DNA of 64,000 nucleotides from Ignelater luminosus (Eukaryota; Arthropoda; Insecta; Coleoptera; Elateridae). The notes under the pieces are model-generated. The model ran no database searches and was not told where the DNA came from. It saw nothing but the letters and a program-made list of their open reading frames with translations. This document shows positions 24,711 to 36,367 of this stretch, piece after piece. How positions within the stretch are numbered: the stretch's first letter is position 1; each line of letters opens with the position of its first letter. A program made the translations under genes and the position numbers. The stretch spans positions 1-64,000 of the forward strand of contig VTPC01091272.1 in NCBI GenBank assembly GCA_011009095.1, written 5' to 3'.

Positions 24711-24803
24711 TCCTCCGTGGTTCAATGGTTATTACTGCTTGCTAAACCGCGCGGGCTCTTCAAATGCAAGATCGAACCACGTTACAAGCAAGACTTTTTT
24801 TTT
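24711..24803 (+). repeat. tRNA-like or SINE-like segment with poly(T) stop
   Basis: TGGTTCAATGG at 24718-24728 fits the Pol III A-box consensus TRGYNNARNGG exactly. A weaker B-box-like AGATCGAACCA lies 40 nt downstream (24769-24779), and a run of nine T at 24795-24803 could end Pol III transcription. The acceptor and T stems do not pair as in a working tRNA, so this is more likely a SINE head or tRNA pseudogene. The GTGGTTC and GAACCAC blocks also form a short inverted repeat. Confidence 0.35.
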
Positions 24804-25241
24804 AAATTTTATTTGTCATTAATCCTTAATTTAATAACAATTTAAACAATTTGTTATTATTCTTGTATTCGAAAAACGTACAAGAAATAATAAATTAGAA
24901 ATGAAAACTGATGATGCTTTTTCATGCTGCACATAACAAAAACCAATTTTTACAATATTAGTACAATACTAAGGGTAATATTTTTGGACACTACGTTAGA
25001 ATATCTTATCTATCGATTGCAACTATTAATTTCACTGACTTTTATTCGAGAACGAACTATTTGGCATATTTCGGATTTCCCATACTAATTCCCTATAGCA
25101 AACGTTAAAACGAACACGGTATATATAGTCTCACGAATAATAAAATATTGTATGCAGAACGCACGGACAAAGGCCCTCGGGCTGCATTGTCATTCTCCGC
25201 GCATTATCATCTTCATAACGCCCTTGGTACATGAAATACTA
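24804..25241. other. Intergenic DNA before the mariner
   Basis: AT-rich with no recognised feature. Confidence 0.4.
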
Positions 25242-26525
25242 CGAGGATAAATTGAAAAGTCTCCGACCTAACCCAGATAGGATACAAGTTTGCACGTGTT
25301 TACGGCTTTATATTGTTTCAAGATTTATCAGTCTGGCTGTGAAATAACAAAAATTTCTGTGAAATAATAATTGTGTTTGTCAAAGTTGCTAAAGTTTTGC
25401 ATGCTGTGAGAATGGAGCAAGTTAAAATTCGTGCAGCTAGTAAATATTTTTATATAAAGGGTTTATCTCCAAAAGAAATAAAAGCTGAGCTAGACGGCAC
25501 ATTGCGCGAATTTTCCCCTTTGTGCACCACAGTTAAAACTTGGAGTGCGGATTTTAAACGTGGTCGCAAGAGTACAGAAGATGCACCGCGTTTAGGAAGT
25601 CTAAAAACAGCCACCACAACAGAAATTATCAAAAAAGTTCACAGAGTTGTCTTGAATAACCGGCGATTGAAGTAATGGAAATAGCGGATATTGTGGGCAT
25701 TTCAACAGAGCGTACATATTATATACTAACTGAAGTTTTGGGGATGAGAAAGTTATCCGCGCGATGGGTGCCGCGACTGCTCACACTGGAGCAAAAGCTG
25801 ACAGGCAAAACAGTTTCGGATGAGTGTTTGGACTTGTTTAAACGCAATCCAGTAGATTCTGTGTGACGATTTATTACAGTGGATAAGACGTGAATTCACC
25901 ACTATACCCCAGAAACAAAGCAGAAATCGAAGCAATGGATTGCCAAAGGAGAACCTGCTCCGAAAAAGACCAAAACGGTTTTGTCGGCCGGAAAAGTCTT
26001 GGCTTCAGTCTTTTGGGATGCCAAGGGTATTCTTTTTGTGGATTATCTTAAGACGGGTAAAACAATCAACGGGGCATACTATGCTACCCTACTTATCCAG
26101 CTAAAAGAAAGAATTCAAGAAAAACGACCCGGGTTAGGAAAGAAAAAAATTCTGCTTCACTAGGATAATGCACCCGCCACAAGTCAGTTATAGCCGTGGC
26201 AAAAATTAATGAATTGCGGTTTGAATTGGTACCCCATGCACTCTACTCGCCGGACTTAGCCCCCTCGGATTTTAGTTTATTTCCAAACTTAAAAAAATTT
26301 CATGCTGGAAAGAAGTACGAGTCCGATGAAGATGTGATTGCTGCCACAAACGACTATTTTGATCAGTTGGACAAAAGGGCTTATGGGGATGGAATAAGAG
26401 CACTTAAACGTAGGTGGACCAAGTGCATTGAACTTGACGGGGATTACGTTGAGAAATAAAATTACTGTTTACGCGATATTCTTTTGTTTTCTTGTTTAGG
26501 ACGGAGACTTTTCAATTTATCCTTG
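25242..26525 (+). mobile_element. Mariner element, 1284 bp, TA-flanked
   Basis: Terminal inverted repeats CGAGGATAAATTGAAAAGTC (left) and CAAGGATAAATTGAAAAGTC (right, other strand) extend at least 24 bp with one mismatch. TA lies immediately outside each (25240-25241 and 26526-26527). The length is normal for mariner, and the interior is filled by one transposase gene (separate entry). The well-kept ends suggest a fairly recent insertion, but the gene is broken. Confidence 0.95.
25412..26459 (+). pseudogene. Mariner transposase, inactivated
   Basis: A DD34D mariner transposase starting MEQVKIRAASKYF. In order it shows the N-terminal helix-turn-helix (KGLSPKEIKAELDGTL, TVKTWSADFKRGR), the second helix-turn-helix (EIADIVGISTERTYYIL), WVPRLLT, the first catalytic block FITVD, SKQWIAKGEPAPKKTKT, VFWDAKGILFVDYL, the second block DNAPA, and YSPDLAPSDFSLFP with the third Asp, ending CIELDGDYVEK. 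Breaks: a frameshift after RRLK at about 25673; TGA in place of the conserved Trp just after VDKT (25891-25893), where the usual VDET has also become VDKT; TAG in place of the usual Gln before DNAPA (about 26161); and a one-base frameshift about 20 bases later. No intact product is possible. Confidence 0.92.
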
Positions 26526-26880
26526 TATTATGATTTCATAATGTACTACATACGTATGTATTACAGAAAAAGGTTGAAAATCCCTATAGCTTCTAGAAGT
26601 TTGCAAACAAAATATTATAATGTAGATTTCTAATTAGTCAAATTGAGTCAGTAACAATAGATTTCTTTAAAGAAATTGTTTATTTCATGAATAACTTGCC
26701 GTGGAAAACATGAATCGCAATATCTCACTAACGAAACAAAACCGGACATACACGTATGTTGACATGAACTTTTTTAGTCAAAATAGTTTCCCCTATCACC
26801 AGTTATCATGTGACACATATGTTGTGAATCACCCTGTTTAACAGACGCGGACATATCTTTTGCATTAGATCTCAACAAAC
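26526..26880. other. Spacer
   Basis: No recognised feature. Confidence 0.4.
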
Positions 26881-28775
26881 TAAATTTTTTTGAACTGTTT
26901 GATGGAAGGAAGAAAGAGGTGGAATACCTGAATATTAGAACGTATAAACTGAAGGACGAAAAAGTTCAGAAAAGATATCAAGAAAAAGTGACAGAAGAAG
27001 TTGACAAGAGCAAAGTTAAGGGTTGGAAAGACCGGGACATTAAGAAATTATGACAAATTTTTAAGAGAATACTAAAAAGTGCAGCAATGGAAATATGTGG
27101 GGTTACTAAGAATGCGAACATGAGAGCACAAACAAAATGGTGGAATAAACACATAAAAGCAGAGGTCAAGAAGAAAAAGACCTTATAGAAAAAATACCTG
27201 AGCTCAAACAAAGACGTAAATATCTATAATAACAATATGAAAACAAAGGGAAAAGGTCAAAACCCTAGCTAAAGAAGCAAAAGCTAAAACCTGGGAAGAA
27301 AATGGAAAAAAATGCCGCAAGTAATGCTAAGCTGCTATTCCGTACGTTAAAAGGGCTGAGAAAAAAAAGGTAACATAATAAATAATATAGAAGATAAAAA
27401 CGGAAAGATGTTAAAGAAAGAGGAGGATATCAAACAGAGATGGAAAGAATATTATATGGAACTGCTGGGAGCCACAAACGAAAGTACAGCTATACACCAT
27501 GCGAAGAATCAGACAACAGAACAGGAAGAAAATATTTCAATAAACGATGTCATAGAAGCAAAAAAAAAACAAAATAGGAAAAGCCCACGGGATAGACGAA
27601 ATAAGACCTGAAATGATAAAGTTCATGGGAAAAGAGGGAGTGGAATTATTGTATCAGATAACAAAATTAGAATGGAATACATACAAGATACACCGCTGAA
27701 AAAGTACTAGAAACAGATAAAAAACTTCGTGTCTGCACAATAGACCTAGAAAAGACCTTTGACTGTGTTAAGAGGGAAGAGATATGGAGAATTATGCACT
27801 CAAAACCTATTGGCGACAAACTCATAAGAACTACACAGAGCCTATACAACAAACCGTAAATATAGTGAATGTAAGAGAAATGATTACTCCACAATTCATA
27901 ACAACAAGAGGGGTCAGACCGGGGAGTATATTAAGCTCGCTCTCGTTCATTATGGTAATGGATGACATCGCTAAGAATATAAACGTACAAAAAAAAGGAA
28001 CAAATATGGGATACAGAAAATTAAGGCCAGTTTATATAAACGAGCTCCTGTATGCCGACAACCTCCTCCTGTTCGGAAATAACAAAGACGAACTAAAACA
28101 AAAAATGAAAAAATGGGAATCGAAGCTCACAGTATGACCTGAAAATAAGCGCAAAAAACCGAAATCTTGACAATAGTGAACACACATGACATGACAGAAA
28201 TAGAAATACAGGGACGGAAATTACAGCCAACTCAACATACTCAAATACGTAGGGACAATAGTATGCAAAAAAAAATAATATGGAAACCGAAATAAACAAC
28301 GAATAAAATTTACGAAACAGTGCTAGTTCCAACGTTAATATTCGGCAGTGAGTCGTGGGTGCTCACGAGTGCTCTAAAACAGAAGATCAATGCATGTGAA
28401 ATGAGAGTGCTACGAAAAATTGAAAGGGTAAGAAAGATAAACAAAATTAGGAGTGACACTATCAGAGAGCGGTTGAAAGTTAAAAGTGTAGTGGAAACAA
28501 TAGAAGTGCAGCAGTTAAGGTAGCTTGGACTTGTGGTAAGAATAACTGACGACAGGACAACCAAAGTAATTTGGAAAACCCAAGTTAGGGCTAGGAGGAG
28601 ACGCGGAAGGCCAAGAAAAACCTGGAACAAGCAAATCGCCGCCAACCTAGAAAAGAGAGGACTCAACTGGATGGAAATCAAGGAAAAAGCAAAGGACAAG
28701 AAATGCTGGAGAACATACATCACCTTGACACGAATGGTAGAAGAGGCTAATGGATAAGTGAAGTGAAGTGATAAC
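26880..28775 (+). mobile_element. RTE-like LINE remnant
   Basis: Plus-strand frames give YLNIRTYKLKDEKVQKRYQ, AQTKWWNKHIKAEVKKK, EDIKQRWKEYYMELLG, IDLEKTFDCVKREEIW (motif A), TTRGVRPGSILSSLSF (motif B), LLYADNLLLFGNN (motif C, with the usual YADD changed to YADN at 28051-28062), a long C-terminal region with FGSESWVLTSALKQKINAC, and GRPRKTWNKQIAANL. The copy ends in a short tandem repeat of AAGTG (about 28755-28770), the kind of tail RTE-type elements use instead of poly(A). An internal deletion removes most of the segment between the upstream region and motif A (about 27600-27700). Stops and frameshifts make it inactive. Confidence 0.8.
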
Positions 28776-30058
28776 TTCTGTCCTGTGGGATCAAACAAAA
28801 AAAGGTCTTCTTTTTCTGGAATAATTTTTATGCTGAACCTATAGCAGCTAGATTACCAAAATAAACTTAACATTTGACTTGGGATGCCACATAAAGAATC
28901 AATCTAATCAGAATTTTCTTTATTCGTTTTGTTTAAATATACCAAGTTTGGTATTAAGCTTAACTTTTTAATTTTTCAGTCCACTTTCGAATTGAGTATC
29001 AGTTATAACTTGTGATAGATAGTAACCGTTAAATAGAACAAAAGGTGTACTGTCATCACAAAAACTCCTTGAAAACTTGTGAACAATGCTATACCACACT
29101 GAATCTAGCAACATCTGCTTGAAACATAATACAACTAATAAATAAATGCACGTGTTTAGCAATAAATACAGTTCCAGTGGTGTATCAATTTATTTAATAC
29201 TTGAAGGTACTCAGAACACTTACATTTCTTCTTTTTCCTCCACTATCAGTTCTGTACACTGGCTAGTTATCAACTATAACTATTTAGTGTACAAGATTGG
29301 TAGCTGTGCCTTGATAAAGTAAAAAAAAAGAAAACATGGATGTTCCGCGTTTTCTAAGACACCCTGTATGTTCGTATTAGTTTTTATCGCATCGAATCTG
29401 CACACTGCTGCATCTGTAGAACTGACATGCATATTAATTGCAATTAACAGCAAGGACATTTATCTCTATTTCTTTAGTAGAGTTGATACCAACACTTCAC
29501 TAGTTCAGAATTTTCTATCATCTATTGTAAATAATTTTCTTTTAAGACAACGGTAAAACCCAAATAACCCGTTGCATTTTACCGAAGAAAAACAAAACTA
29601 TAGGTACGTAGTAATTAGAGGATGATAATTCATTTTTCTACTTATGCAATAACTTTATAATAATAAACCACCCAGCAAGTATGAATTATATAATAAATGA
29701 AATGACGTCATTCAAAGTGGCGGTAATTCTTTAGGGACATAAATTTGCGCGCTGACAACAATTTATGTTAGTTTAATCTCCGATTGAGCAATCTAAGCAT
29801 TCAAAATATATGATAACAGATTTTTGAAGTTTCTTTATGTTCAAGTTCTTGTGATAATAAAAGTGCACTGTAACACTACTATAAAAATTTCGGTTCATGT
29901 TGAATCTACTAGATAATACATTAATGTTTTTAAGTAATAATGATAAGATAAAAATAAAATTATTTATTAATCAGTGTAAATTATAAAAAACTTGAGAATT
30001 AATTCATCATCTCGTGTGATACTGGCGTGTGTTTAAACTTCGTTTCATCACAATCAAA
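28776..30058. other. Intergenic DNA upstream of the first EcKL gene
   Basis: No gene recognised. GACACCCTGTATG at about 29359 resembles a Tc1/IS630-type terminus without a partner. The promoter of the downstream gene should lie at the right end. Confidence 0.45.
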
Positions 30059-31342
30059 ATGGTTCAATTAGGTAAGTGCGAAGATCATTTAATATTGCTG
30101 TTTTAAAATTAATTCACTAATAATTCAGCAGATAATAATGGAATTAAAGAACTCGATAAATTATTGCAAAAGTTTCTTGGAGAAGATAAAAAAATAGTAA
30201 AAGTCGAAACGAAAAGATTAACATCAGCAGGTGAAAATTATGGAAGTCAAATTTTAGCAGTTGAAGTACACCTTCAAAACAAGGAAATTTTACATTTAGT
30301 TGCAAAAATGATTCCGCCTAATGAATGGTTAAAAGAATTATTCCATACTCCAATATCATTCAGGAAGGAAACTGAATTTTATAACACAATCATTCCCGCA
30401 ATGAAGGAATTTCAAATTCAACAGGGTGTTTCCAATGTGATCGACTGTTTTCCGGAATGTTATGGTGCACGTGTGAGTTTATATTCAAATGTGGTTGATG
30501 ATGATGCTGTTATATTACTTGAAAATTTAAAACTTTCCGCATTTCAAGTTGCTAATCGCATGGAAGGATTCGATTTAGAAACAACCAAGTTACTTTTGCA
30601 AGATATGGCGCTACTTCACGCAGTTCCTATAGCTATCAAGTTATCAAACCCTGAGGAATTCAATAAAAAATTCCTTCCATATTTAGAAAAAAATAGAAAA
30701 TTCAACGGTTTGTCTAAAAGCGCAGAAAAGGCAATTATAGATTCTATTGTTAAGACAATTCGAACAAAACAGGAATTGTTACCTTTCATGTCAAATATTG
30801 AAAAATCGTTAAAAATTAGCATGAGTAATATTCAAAATCAGACAAATTCTAGAGAACCCTTCGCAACTCTAAATCATAATGATTATTGGGTCAATAATAC
30901 CATGATTAAATTTGAAAATGGTAAAATTGCAAAAAATAAAATAGTCGATTTTCAATTGATCGATTATGGATCTCCAGGAAATGATATAATTTTCTTCTTA
31001 TTCAGTAGTGTACAAACAAAGGTTATCGACGAACATTATGATGATTTAATAAAATTATATTACAATAAATTTATTAGTACACTGAAAGAATTAAAATGCG
31101 ACACAACAATGTTTACGTTTAAACAGCTCGAGGAAGAAATTAATATTTCTGCAAAATCTACGCAGTTTGTTCACATTTTAATTATGTTGAAGCATATCCT
31201 TGCAGGTGAAGGTACAGTTCGAGAGTTAAGTGAAATGACTGAAGAAGATATGGTATCAGAAGCACAGTTTTCGGATGAATATAGAAAGAAAGTTCCTGAA
31301 GTAGCGTTAGAATTTGTTAAACGAAACTGGATTTACACATGA
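30059..31342 (+). CDS. Ecdysteroid-kinase-like protein 1 (EcKL, CHK kinase-like)
   Basis: A member of the EcKL/DUF1679 (CHK kinase-like) family, cytosolic small-molecule kinases; some phosphorylate ecdysteroids and many are thought to act in detoxification. The substrate here is unknown. Exon 1 is 30059-30071 (ATGGTTCAATTAG) and exon 2 is 30129-31342, giving about 408 residues, normal for the family. Kinase features: AGENYGS (glycine-rich loop), LHLVAKM (ATP-site Lys), ECYGAR, VILLENLK (hinge), HNDYWVNN (catalytic loop, Asp at about 256) and KIVDFQLIDYGSPGND (metal-binding Asp). The catalytic loop has HND where many members have HGD. The only ATG near the start of exon 2 is out of frame, so the micro-exon must supply the start. 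The acceptor is a NAGNAG tandem. An AATAAA lies at 31357-31362, only 15 nt past the stop. More divergent than the two downstream paralogues. Confidence 0.9.
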
Positions 31343-31927
31343 TTTAATTTGAATTTAATAAAACCCCATCAAATATTTTAATTTGGTGCTCTTGAAAACC
31401 TCTAGTACAGCCTTGTGAATGGGTTTTTTTACAACAATTAGGGATTTTTGTGTTTTAAACCTGTTTTACTTTTTCAATTCTTAATTATTATGGAAATTCC
31501 ATGTATAGTGAATTACATTGCATTTAATTACAATATTGCATAATAGGTATAAGAACTGTGTTGCTAATTTATAAGATTTTAAAAATAAAATTAATAACAG
31601 ATTATAAATTGCTTTTCTTATTAATCGGAGTGATCATTATACAGCAAATATCAGATAAATCTTCGTTAAGTGTTTTATCGCTACCTTTTATAGTCCAATT
31701 AATAAATATCATTTAATAATGAAATTTTGCGAATGTACAAAAATTGATGGAACTTTTCAAAATTATTATTAAGTACGTATTAGAAAATAAGCTACTTATG
31801 ACAGTAAAATTTTTAAATGACTTTGCAGAATATTAACCCAACATTTTTTGCATTAACGAAATTTATCTTATGCTTTCTTAAGGTAATTCTCAGAGAATTG
31901 AAAATAGTAAGACCTTACTTGGATATA
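31343..31927. other. 3' flank of the first EcKL gene
   Basis: Contains the poly(A) signal at 31357-31362. Nothing else recognised. Confidence 0.45.
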
Positions 31928-32203
31928 CGAGGTATCCCGTTTCACAGTAGACACACGATTATTCAGAAAATAATATTAAAGTTATCTAGATTGAAATTCA
32001 GTATTTCGATATAATTCGACCTCTAGATTGCAAAGCAGAAATTAGAACGTTCTTTACAACAACCTATCAAACGGGAAACGAACTGTTTATTGCTCCGATC
32101 AATGTTCCGTAAGATTTAATCATACCGAAATACTAAATTTCAGCTTGATAGCTTTAATATTTTCCGAATAATCGTGTTATAGATTATTAAACGGGATACC
32201 CTG
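31928..32203. mobile_element. TA-flanked palindromic MITE, 276 bp
   Basis: The left end is CGAGGTATCCCGTTT; the right end on the other strand is CAGGGTATCCCGTTT. Each sits next to TA (31926-31927 and 32204-32205). The arms match for about 90 bp, including ACACGATTATTC.GAAAAT and GAAATT.AGTATTTCG. No coding capacity. Confidence 0.8.
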
Positions 32204-33690
32204 TAAGAGTAGTAATTTTCAGAGTATGTTCCGTAGAAAGAGATACAAAAAGTGTTTCGAATATATTTATGTCCGGAAATGCACCTTTTCTAAGATACAG
32301 GGTGTTTAAAGAACTATGCATGTGCATCCCCTATATCTCGCCCCTGATGTTTGATTAACTATTTAAAATAAAATAGTATTGCAAAAAAAGATACAAAATA
32401 ATTCATCTCGATTTCGGACGTTGTTCCAATTACATGGTCATTCCCAGTTTATAAATTTCTAGGAAAAGACACAGCCATCTAACCTGAGAAATCAGATTCC
32501 GATTAAACTTTAATTGTCTGTTTAGGGTAGACATTTGTTTTGTATTTATACCCACCGAATAATAAGGCGTTCTGTAAATGTAAATTGTAACCGCAATTTA
32601 AACATTTGTAAACCATATTCCAGTTAATAATTAATACGGGGAAAATATGATTTTGGGAGTTCCAAAAAGCGCTCAAGGTTTTATGTTCTTACAGAAGAAT
32701 TTATGGAAATTTATAATACTACACCATACTATAAATTCATTTAATATAAACAATACAGGGCGTCTCAACGATTTGTGCTCGTTGGATAGCGTCGTTATTT
32801 GTAGGAATATCAGAACTGTTAGAAAAAGATTATACAGGATGACTGTCTGTACTTTTTAAGATTATTCTTGACTACAGAGGATGTTTCATAAGAGCGTAGC
32901 ACATAAAGCTTAGGCTTTCTTAAATGGGACACCTTCTGTATTTTATTTAAGGTTTATAGTTACAAGCCTAGTAAGCATTTCTAAAGACAGAATATTTAGT
33001 TCTGTTTTATTTAGACAAGTATTTAGTAAACAGAATTTTGAAATTATGCTAAACTTGTGTAAAAATCATTTATAGAAGTACCATATAATTCATATTTACC
33101 GTATGTAGTCTACTTCTCAAACAAACAAAATAATGCAAAAGAGCTGACTTTACCTTTAGCATAACTTTACTACACTATATGAATGACATTCCTTACTGCT
33201 GACTGTTTTAGAATAGTTAAGATAGGTTGCTTAATTATTATATTTATATAGGTGTCAGGTATATATTTTAGTAAGCTGGAGTATTAAGAGTTGACTGCAT
33301 ACTTACATCATGTGTACACTTACCTCACTTTACCTTAGTATTTTAATCTTTTCTTAAGATTGAAGATCGAAATATTATTATTGAAATATTTTTAAAATGA
33401 AATATTTATCAACTATACCAGGGAGTCTATTATATTTGAGGAAATATTTTAATAATAATAAGATAGATGAATGCAAAATTAATTCCAGATTGATGTGGTC
33501 AGCTTTGAAAACATTTATTGGTAAGCCAAACAACAAACCTAAACATTAATTTTGAGAACTATCAATTTGAATCGATTCTACCGGGAGATAAAATAAACGA
33601 CTAATTAATGAATTTGATATGCAAGATAATACTACGGTTATAAATACCTATTTATAAGATTTGAACAACTCTGTTACCGAAATAATATCA
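32204..33690. other. Intergenic DNA with one dispersed repeat
   Basis: Contains repeat C copy 1 (32753-32945) and terminus-like TACAGGGTGTTTAAA at about 32297. The frame at 32647-32859 overlaps the repeat and is not a gene. Confidence 0.45.
32753..32945 (+). repeat. Dispersed repeat C, copy 1
   Basis: Shares, in inverted orientation, most of its length with 36221-36367. Common blocks are GTGCTCG..GGATAGCGT.GT, TTTGTAGGAATATCA, GTCTGTACTTT.TAA.ATTATTC and ACATAAAGCTTAGG. This copy carries about 20 extra bases before ACATAAAGC and ends in GGGACACC.TCTGTA, again a Tc1/IS630-like terminus. Confidence 0.65.
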
Positions 33691-35990
33691 ATGATTTAAA
33701 AAACATCCTAAAAACAGCTAAAAACAAGTCTAGCCTTTTAAATGAGTCTTTTGGGGTTGTTGGATAGCCGTTGTTGCACAATATCAACTGTTCACTAGAA
33801 ACCGGAGTATTTTCACAAAAGTTAAAAATAAGTACAGCCGTTCCCATTCCAAAAGTTGTAAGTTCGTCAAAAATTAATGAACTTCGTCCGATAAATCTTT
33901 TACCATTTTCTGAAAAAGTTTTGGAAATAATTGTTTATAAACAACTTTCTTCGTTCTTTGAAAGTAATAATTTAATCCAGATTTAGGAAAAAATATTGTT
34001 GTGAAACTGTTCTACAATATGTAACAAATGAATGGAAAAGTCAGTTAGATCAGAACAAACCAATTCTGGCTACGTTTTATTGACATCAAAGGAGCATTTG
34101 AGACTATTGACTTAAATATCCTGCCGAAAAAAATGTTCCCCTCCCAATACAAATCGACGAATTTTTGCGTTTCTTTGAAGAATTATTTTCGTGGAAGTTA
34201 TTCAGTCTGTTTCGTTTTCGTTGGGCCACCCTGTATATAAACAATATAATACGTTCCGGTAGTTCAGGTAACAAAGTGTACTGTTGGTCTATTTGCTGAT
34301 GCCTTGATATTCATTACTGAAGATAATGTACTTGATTGTATTAATAATACAAATCACGACCTACAATAATAACAAACTGGTTGGAAGATAACAAATTACA
34401 GTTAAAGTTGAAAAACAAACTAATTCATATTTATCTCTTATAAATGAAACAGAAAATCTAAACAAGATTTACAAACAACGTTTTAATAGAAAATTAAATA
34501 GTACATTCTGTTACTGAATTTAAATATTATTAGGTCACATTGAACTTTAATAAACACTCGGAATTAATCTATAAAAAGATTAGCAAAAAGTTAGGTGTTT
34601 TTAATAGAGTTGGTGATAATTTGTCGGTGTTTTCTATACCTTTTCAACTTCAAATTGGGAACAATCAATTTCAAGATGGGAACAATCAATCTCAAAATGG
34701 GAATAATCATTTTCAAATTGGGAACAAATTAATTTCAAAATGAGAATAATCAGTTTCATAATGAAACTAATCAATTACTGTATATACGTGTGGCCCAAAA
34801 GTCTGAAAACGGTTAAATATCTCGAGAAATACACTTTAGATTAAAAAGTTACAAAATACACCCCCACCCTCACTTGGGGTGGAATGGAAGGTAGTTTCGA
34901 AAATTTAAATGGAAACCCCCAATTGTTTTTGTATTTTTTGATTCTCTATCGAAAATTATTCATGGATATGAAAAACCAACCTCACGTCCACTTGGCGGTG
35001 GAGTGAGGAATAGTTTTGAAAAGTTAAATGGGAATTCCCAATTTTTTTGTATTTTTTTGATTCTTTTCAAAAATTGTTTATGGACACGAAAAACCACCCC
35101 CACTCCCACACTTTTACCGGGGTTAAGAGAAATAAAATATCTTTAGATAAAAATGCAACTTTCTAATAAGTTTTTTTGGATTCTGAATCGAATCCTTCTT
35201 CAAACATAAAAAAATATATTTCTTATTTCTCCCAATCCCCGTGTAAGGGTGGCGGAGGTGGGGGTGGTTCTTCATGCCCATAAATAACTTTTGATAGAGA
35301 ATTAAAAAATACAAAAAAAATTGGGGGTTCCCATTTGAATTTTCAAAACAACCCCTCATTCCACCCCCAAGTGAGGGTGGGGATGTATTTCGTAATTTTT
35401 TAATCCAAAGTGTATTTTTCGAGTTATTTAACCGTTTCGAGACTTTTGGGCCACATGTATATACAGTAATTGATTAGTTTCACTATGAAACTGCTTATTC
35501 CCATTTTGAAATTGATTGTTCCCAATTTAAAGTTGAAAAGGTATAGAATTACTATTCATACCACTATCGTACGTTAACACTTCCAATATTGTAGAACTCT
35601 TGTTCTCTTTAAATGAATATCATCTTAGACAGCTACAGTTACTTCAGAAGCGTGAAATGAGAATTATACTTCGCTGTAATAAACTTACTCCCGCAATAGG
35701 TATGTTAAAGCCGTTAAATTGGTTAAATGTGAAAGAATTTATAATAGATAATGTATTAGTTTTTATTTATAAAACAGTTGATGATCGTTTTTCCGAATAT
35801 TTAATACCATTCATTTAACGGAATAACAATGTATTTACATGCTTATGAACACTTGCATAAAAACAGATTCTAGAATTGCTGCCAGGAATAAATGTGAAAC
35901 TTGCAAAACTATTTTTATTGATGGATTACAAATATTCAGTCTTCCCCAGTTTAATAAACATCCATCATAATTGGTGCATTTAAGGGAAAA
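33690..35990 (+). mobile_element. CR1/Jockey-like LINE remnant, split by a foldback element
   Basis: Plus-strand frames give INCSLETGVFSQKLKIS, AVPIPKVVSSSKINELRPI and LLPFSEKVLEIIVYKQLSSF (33780-33980), then damaged pieces: a FIDIKGAFETID-like motif A near 34080-34110, LYINNI near 34235, LFADALIF near 34290-34315 (motif C, one Asp short), and INETENLNKIY. After NFNKHSELIYKKISKKLGVF and NRVGDNLSVFS the reading is cut by the 917-bp foldback at 34632-35548. It resumes with ITIHTTIVR, YHLRQLQLLQKREMRIILR and LKPLNWLNVKEFIIDNVLVF. The tail lies near 35950-35990. Several stops and frameshifts. Confidence 0.8.
34632..35548. mobile_element. 917-bp foldback element inside a LINE
   Basis: Ends TTCTATACCTTTTCAACTT and its inverse. 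Outer arms hold a tandem array of about 21-bp units (TTTCAAAATGGGAATAATCA type), about five units on the left and two to three on the right. Next come matched TATATAC.TGTGGCCCAAAAG blocks and about 300 bp of inner arms with GC-rich pieces (CCCCCACCCTCACTTGG and related). The centre lies at about 35090-35180. The two halves of the host LINE read into each other across it. No coding sequence of its own is visible. Confidence 0.85.
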
Positions 35991-36220
35991 TTACTCAAGC
36001 ATCGCCTGTTCTAACCTTGATAAGAGTCAATATTTTAATCTGTTTTGTAAGTGTTTTGTTTTGCAATATGTGCGTTTTTGCTAATTTTAATCTCTTGACA
36101 AATCGATACTTTAACTTTCTTTGTAAAAAAGTTAATCTTTAAGTATTTTATACATACATATTACATTTTATATTTTTGTCCATAAAACTAGATTGTTGTA
36201 AGTAGCATTGATAACAAAAT
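35991..36220. other. LINE tail and spacer
   Basis: No coding features recognised. Confidence 0.35.
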
Positions 36221-36367
36221 ATACAGAGTTCTACCTAAGCTTTATGTGTAGTCGAGAATAATTTTAGAAAGTACAGACCATCGCCCTGTTCAGCTTTTCC
36301 TAGTAACAGTTTTTGATATTCCTACAAATACAACGCTATTCCCCGAGCACAGACCGTTAGGACATCC
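36221..36367 (-). repeat. Dispersed repeat C, copy 2 (inverted)
   Basis: Reverse-complement copy of 32753-32945 with matching blocks in order. The outer end is CTACAGGATGTCC on the minus strand. The pair brackets the LINE at 33690-35990, but sequence outside the shared blocks does not show a single composite element. Confidence 0.65.

Noticed and set aside
28310-28798. A 162-codon minus-strand frame, long for this window
   Set aside because: Antisense to the LINE C-terminal coding region. The plus strand gives clear LINE motifs; the minus strand gives low-complexity hydrophobic sequence.
32753-36367. A single large composite transposon spanning the LINE and both repeat C copies
   Set aside because: Apart from the repeat C blocks, the outer sequences do not match and no target duplication was found.
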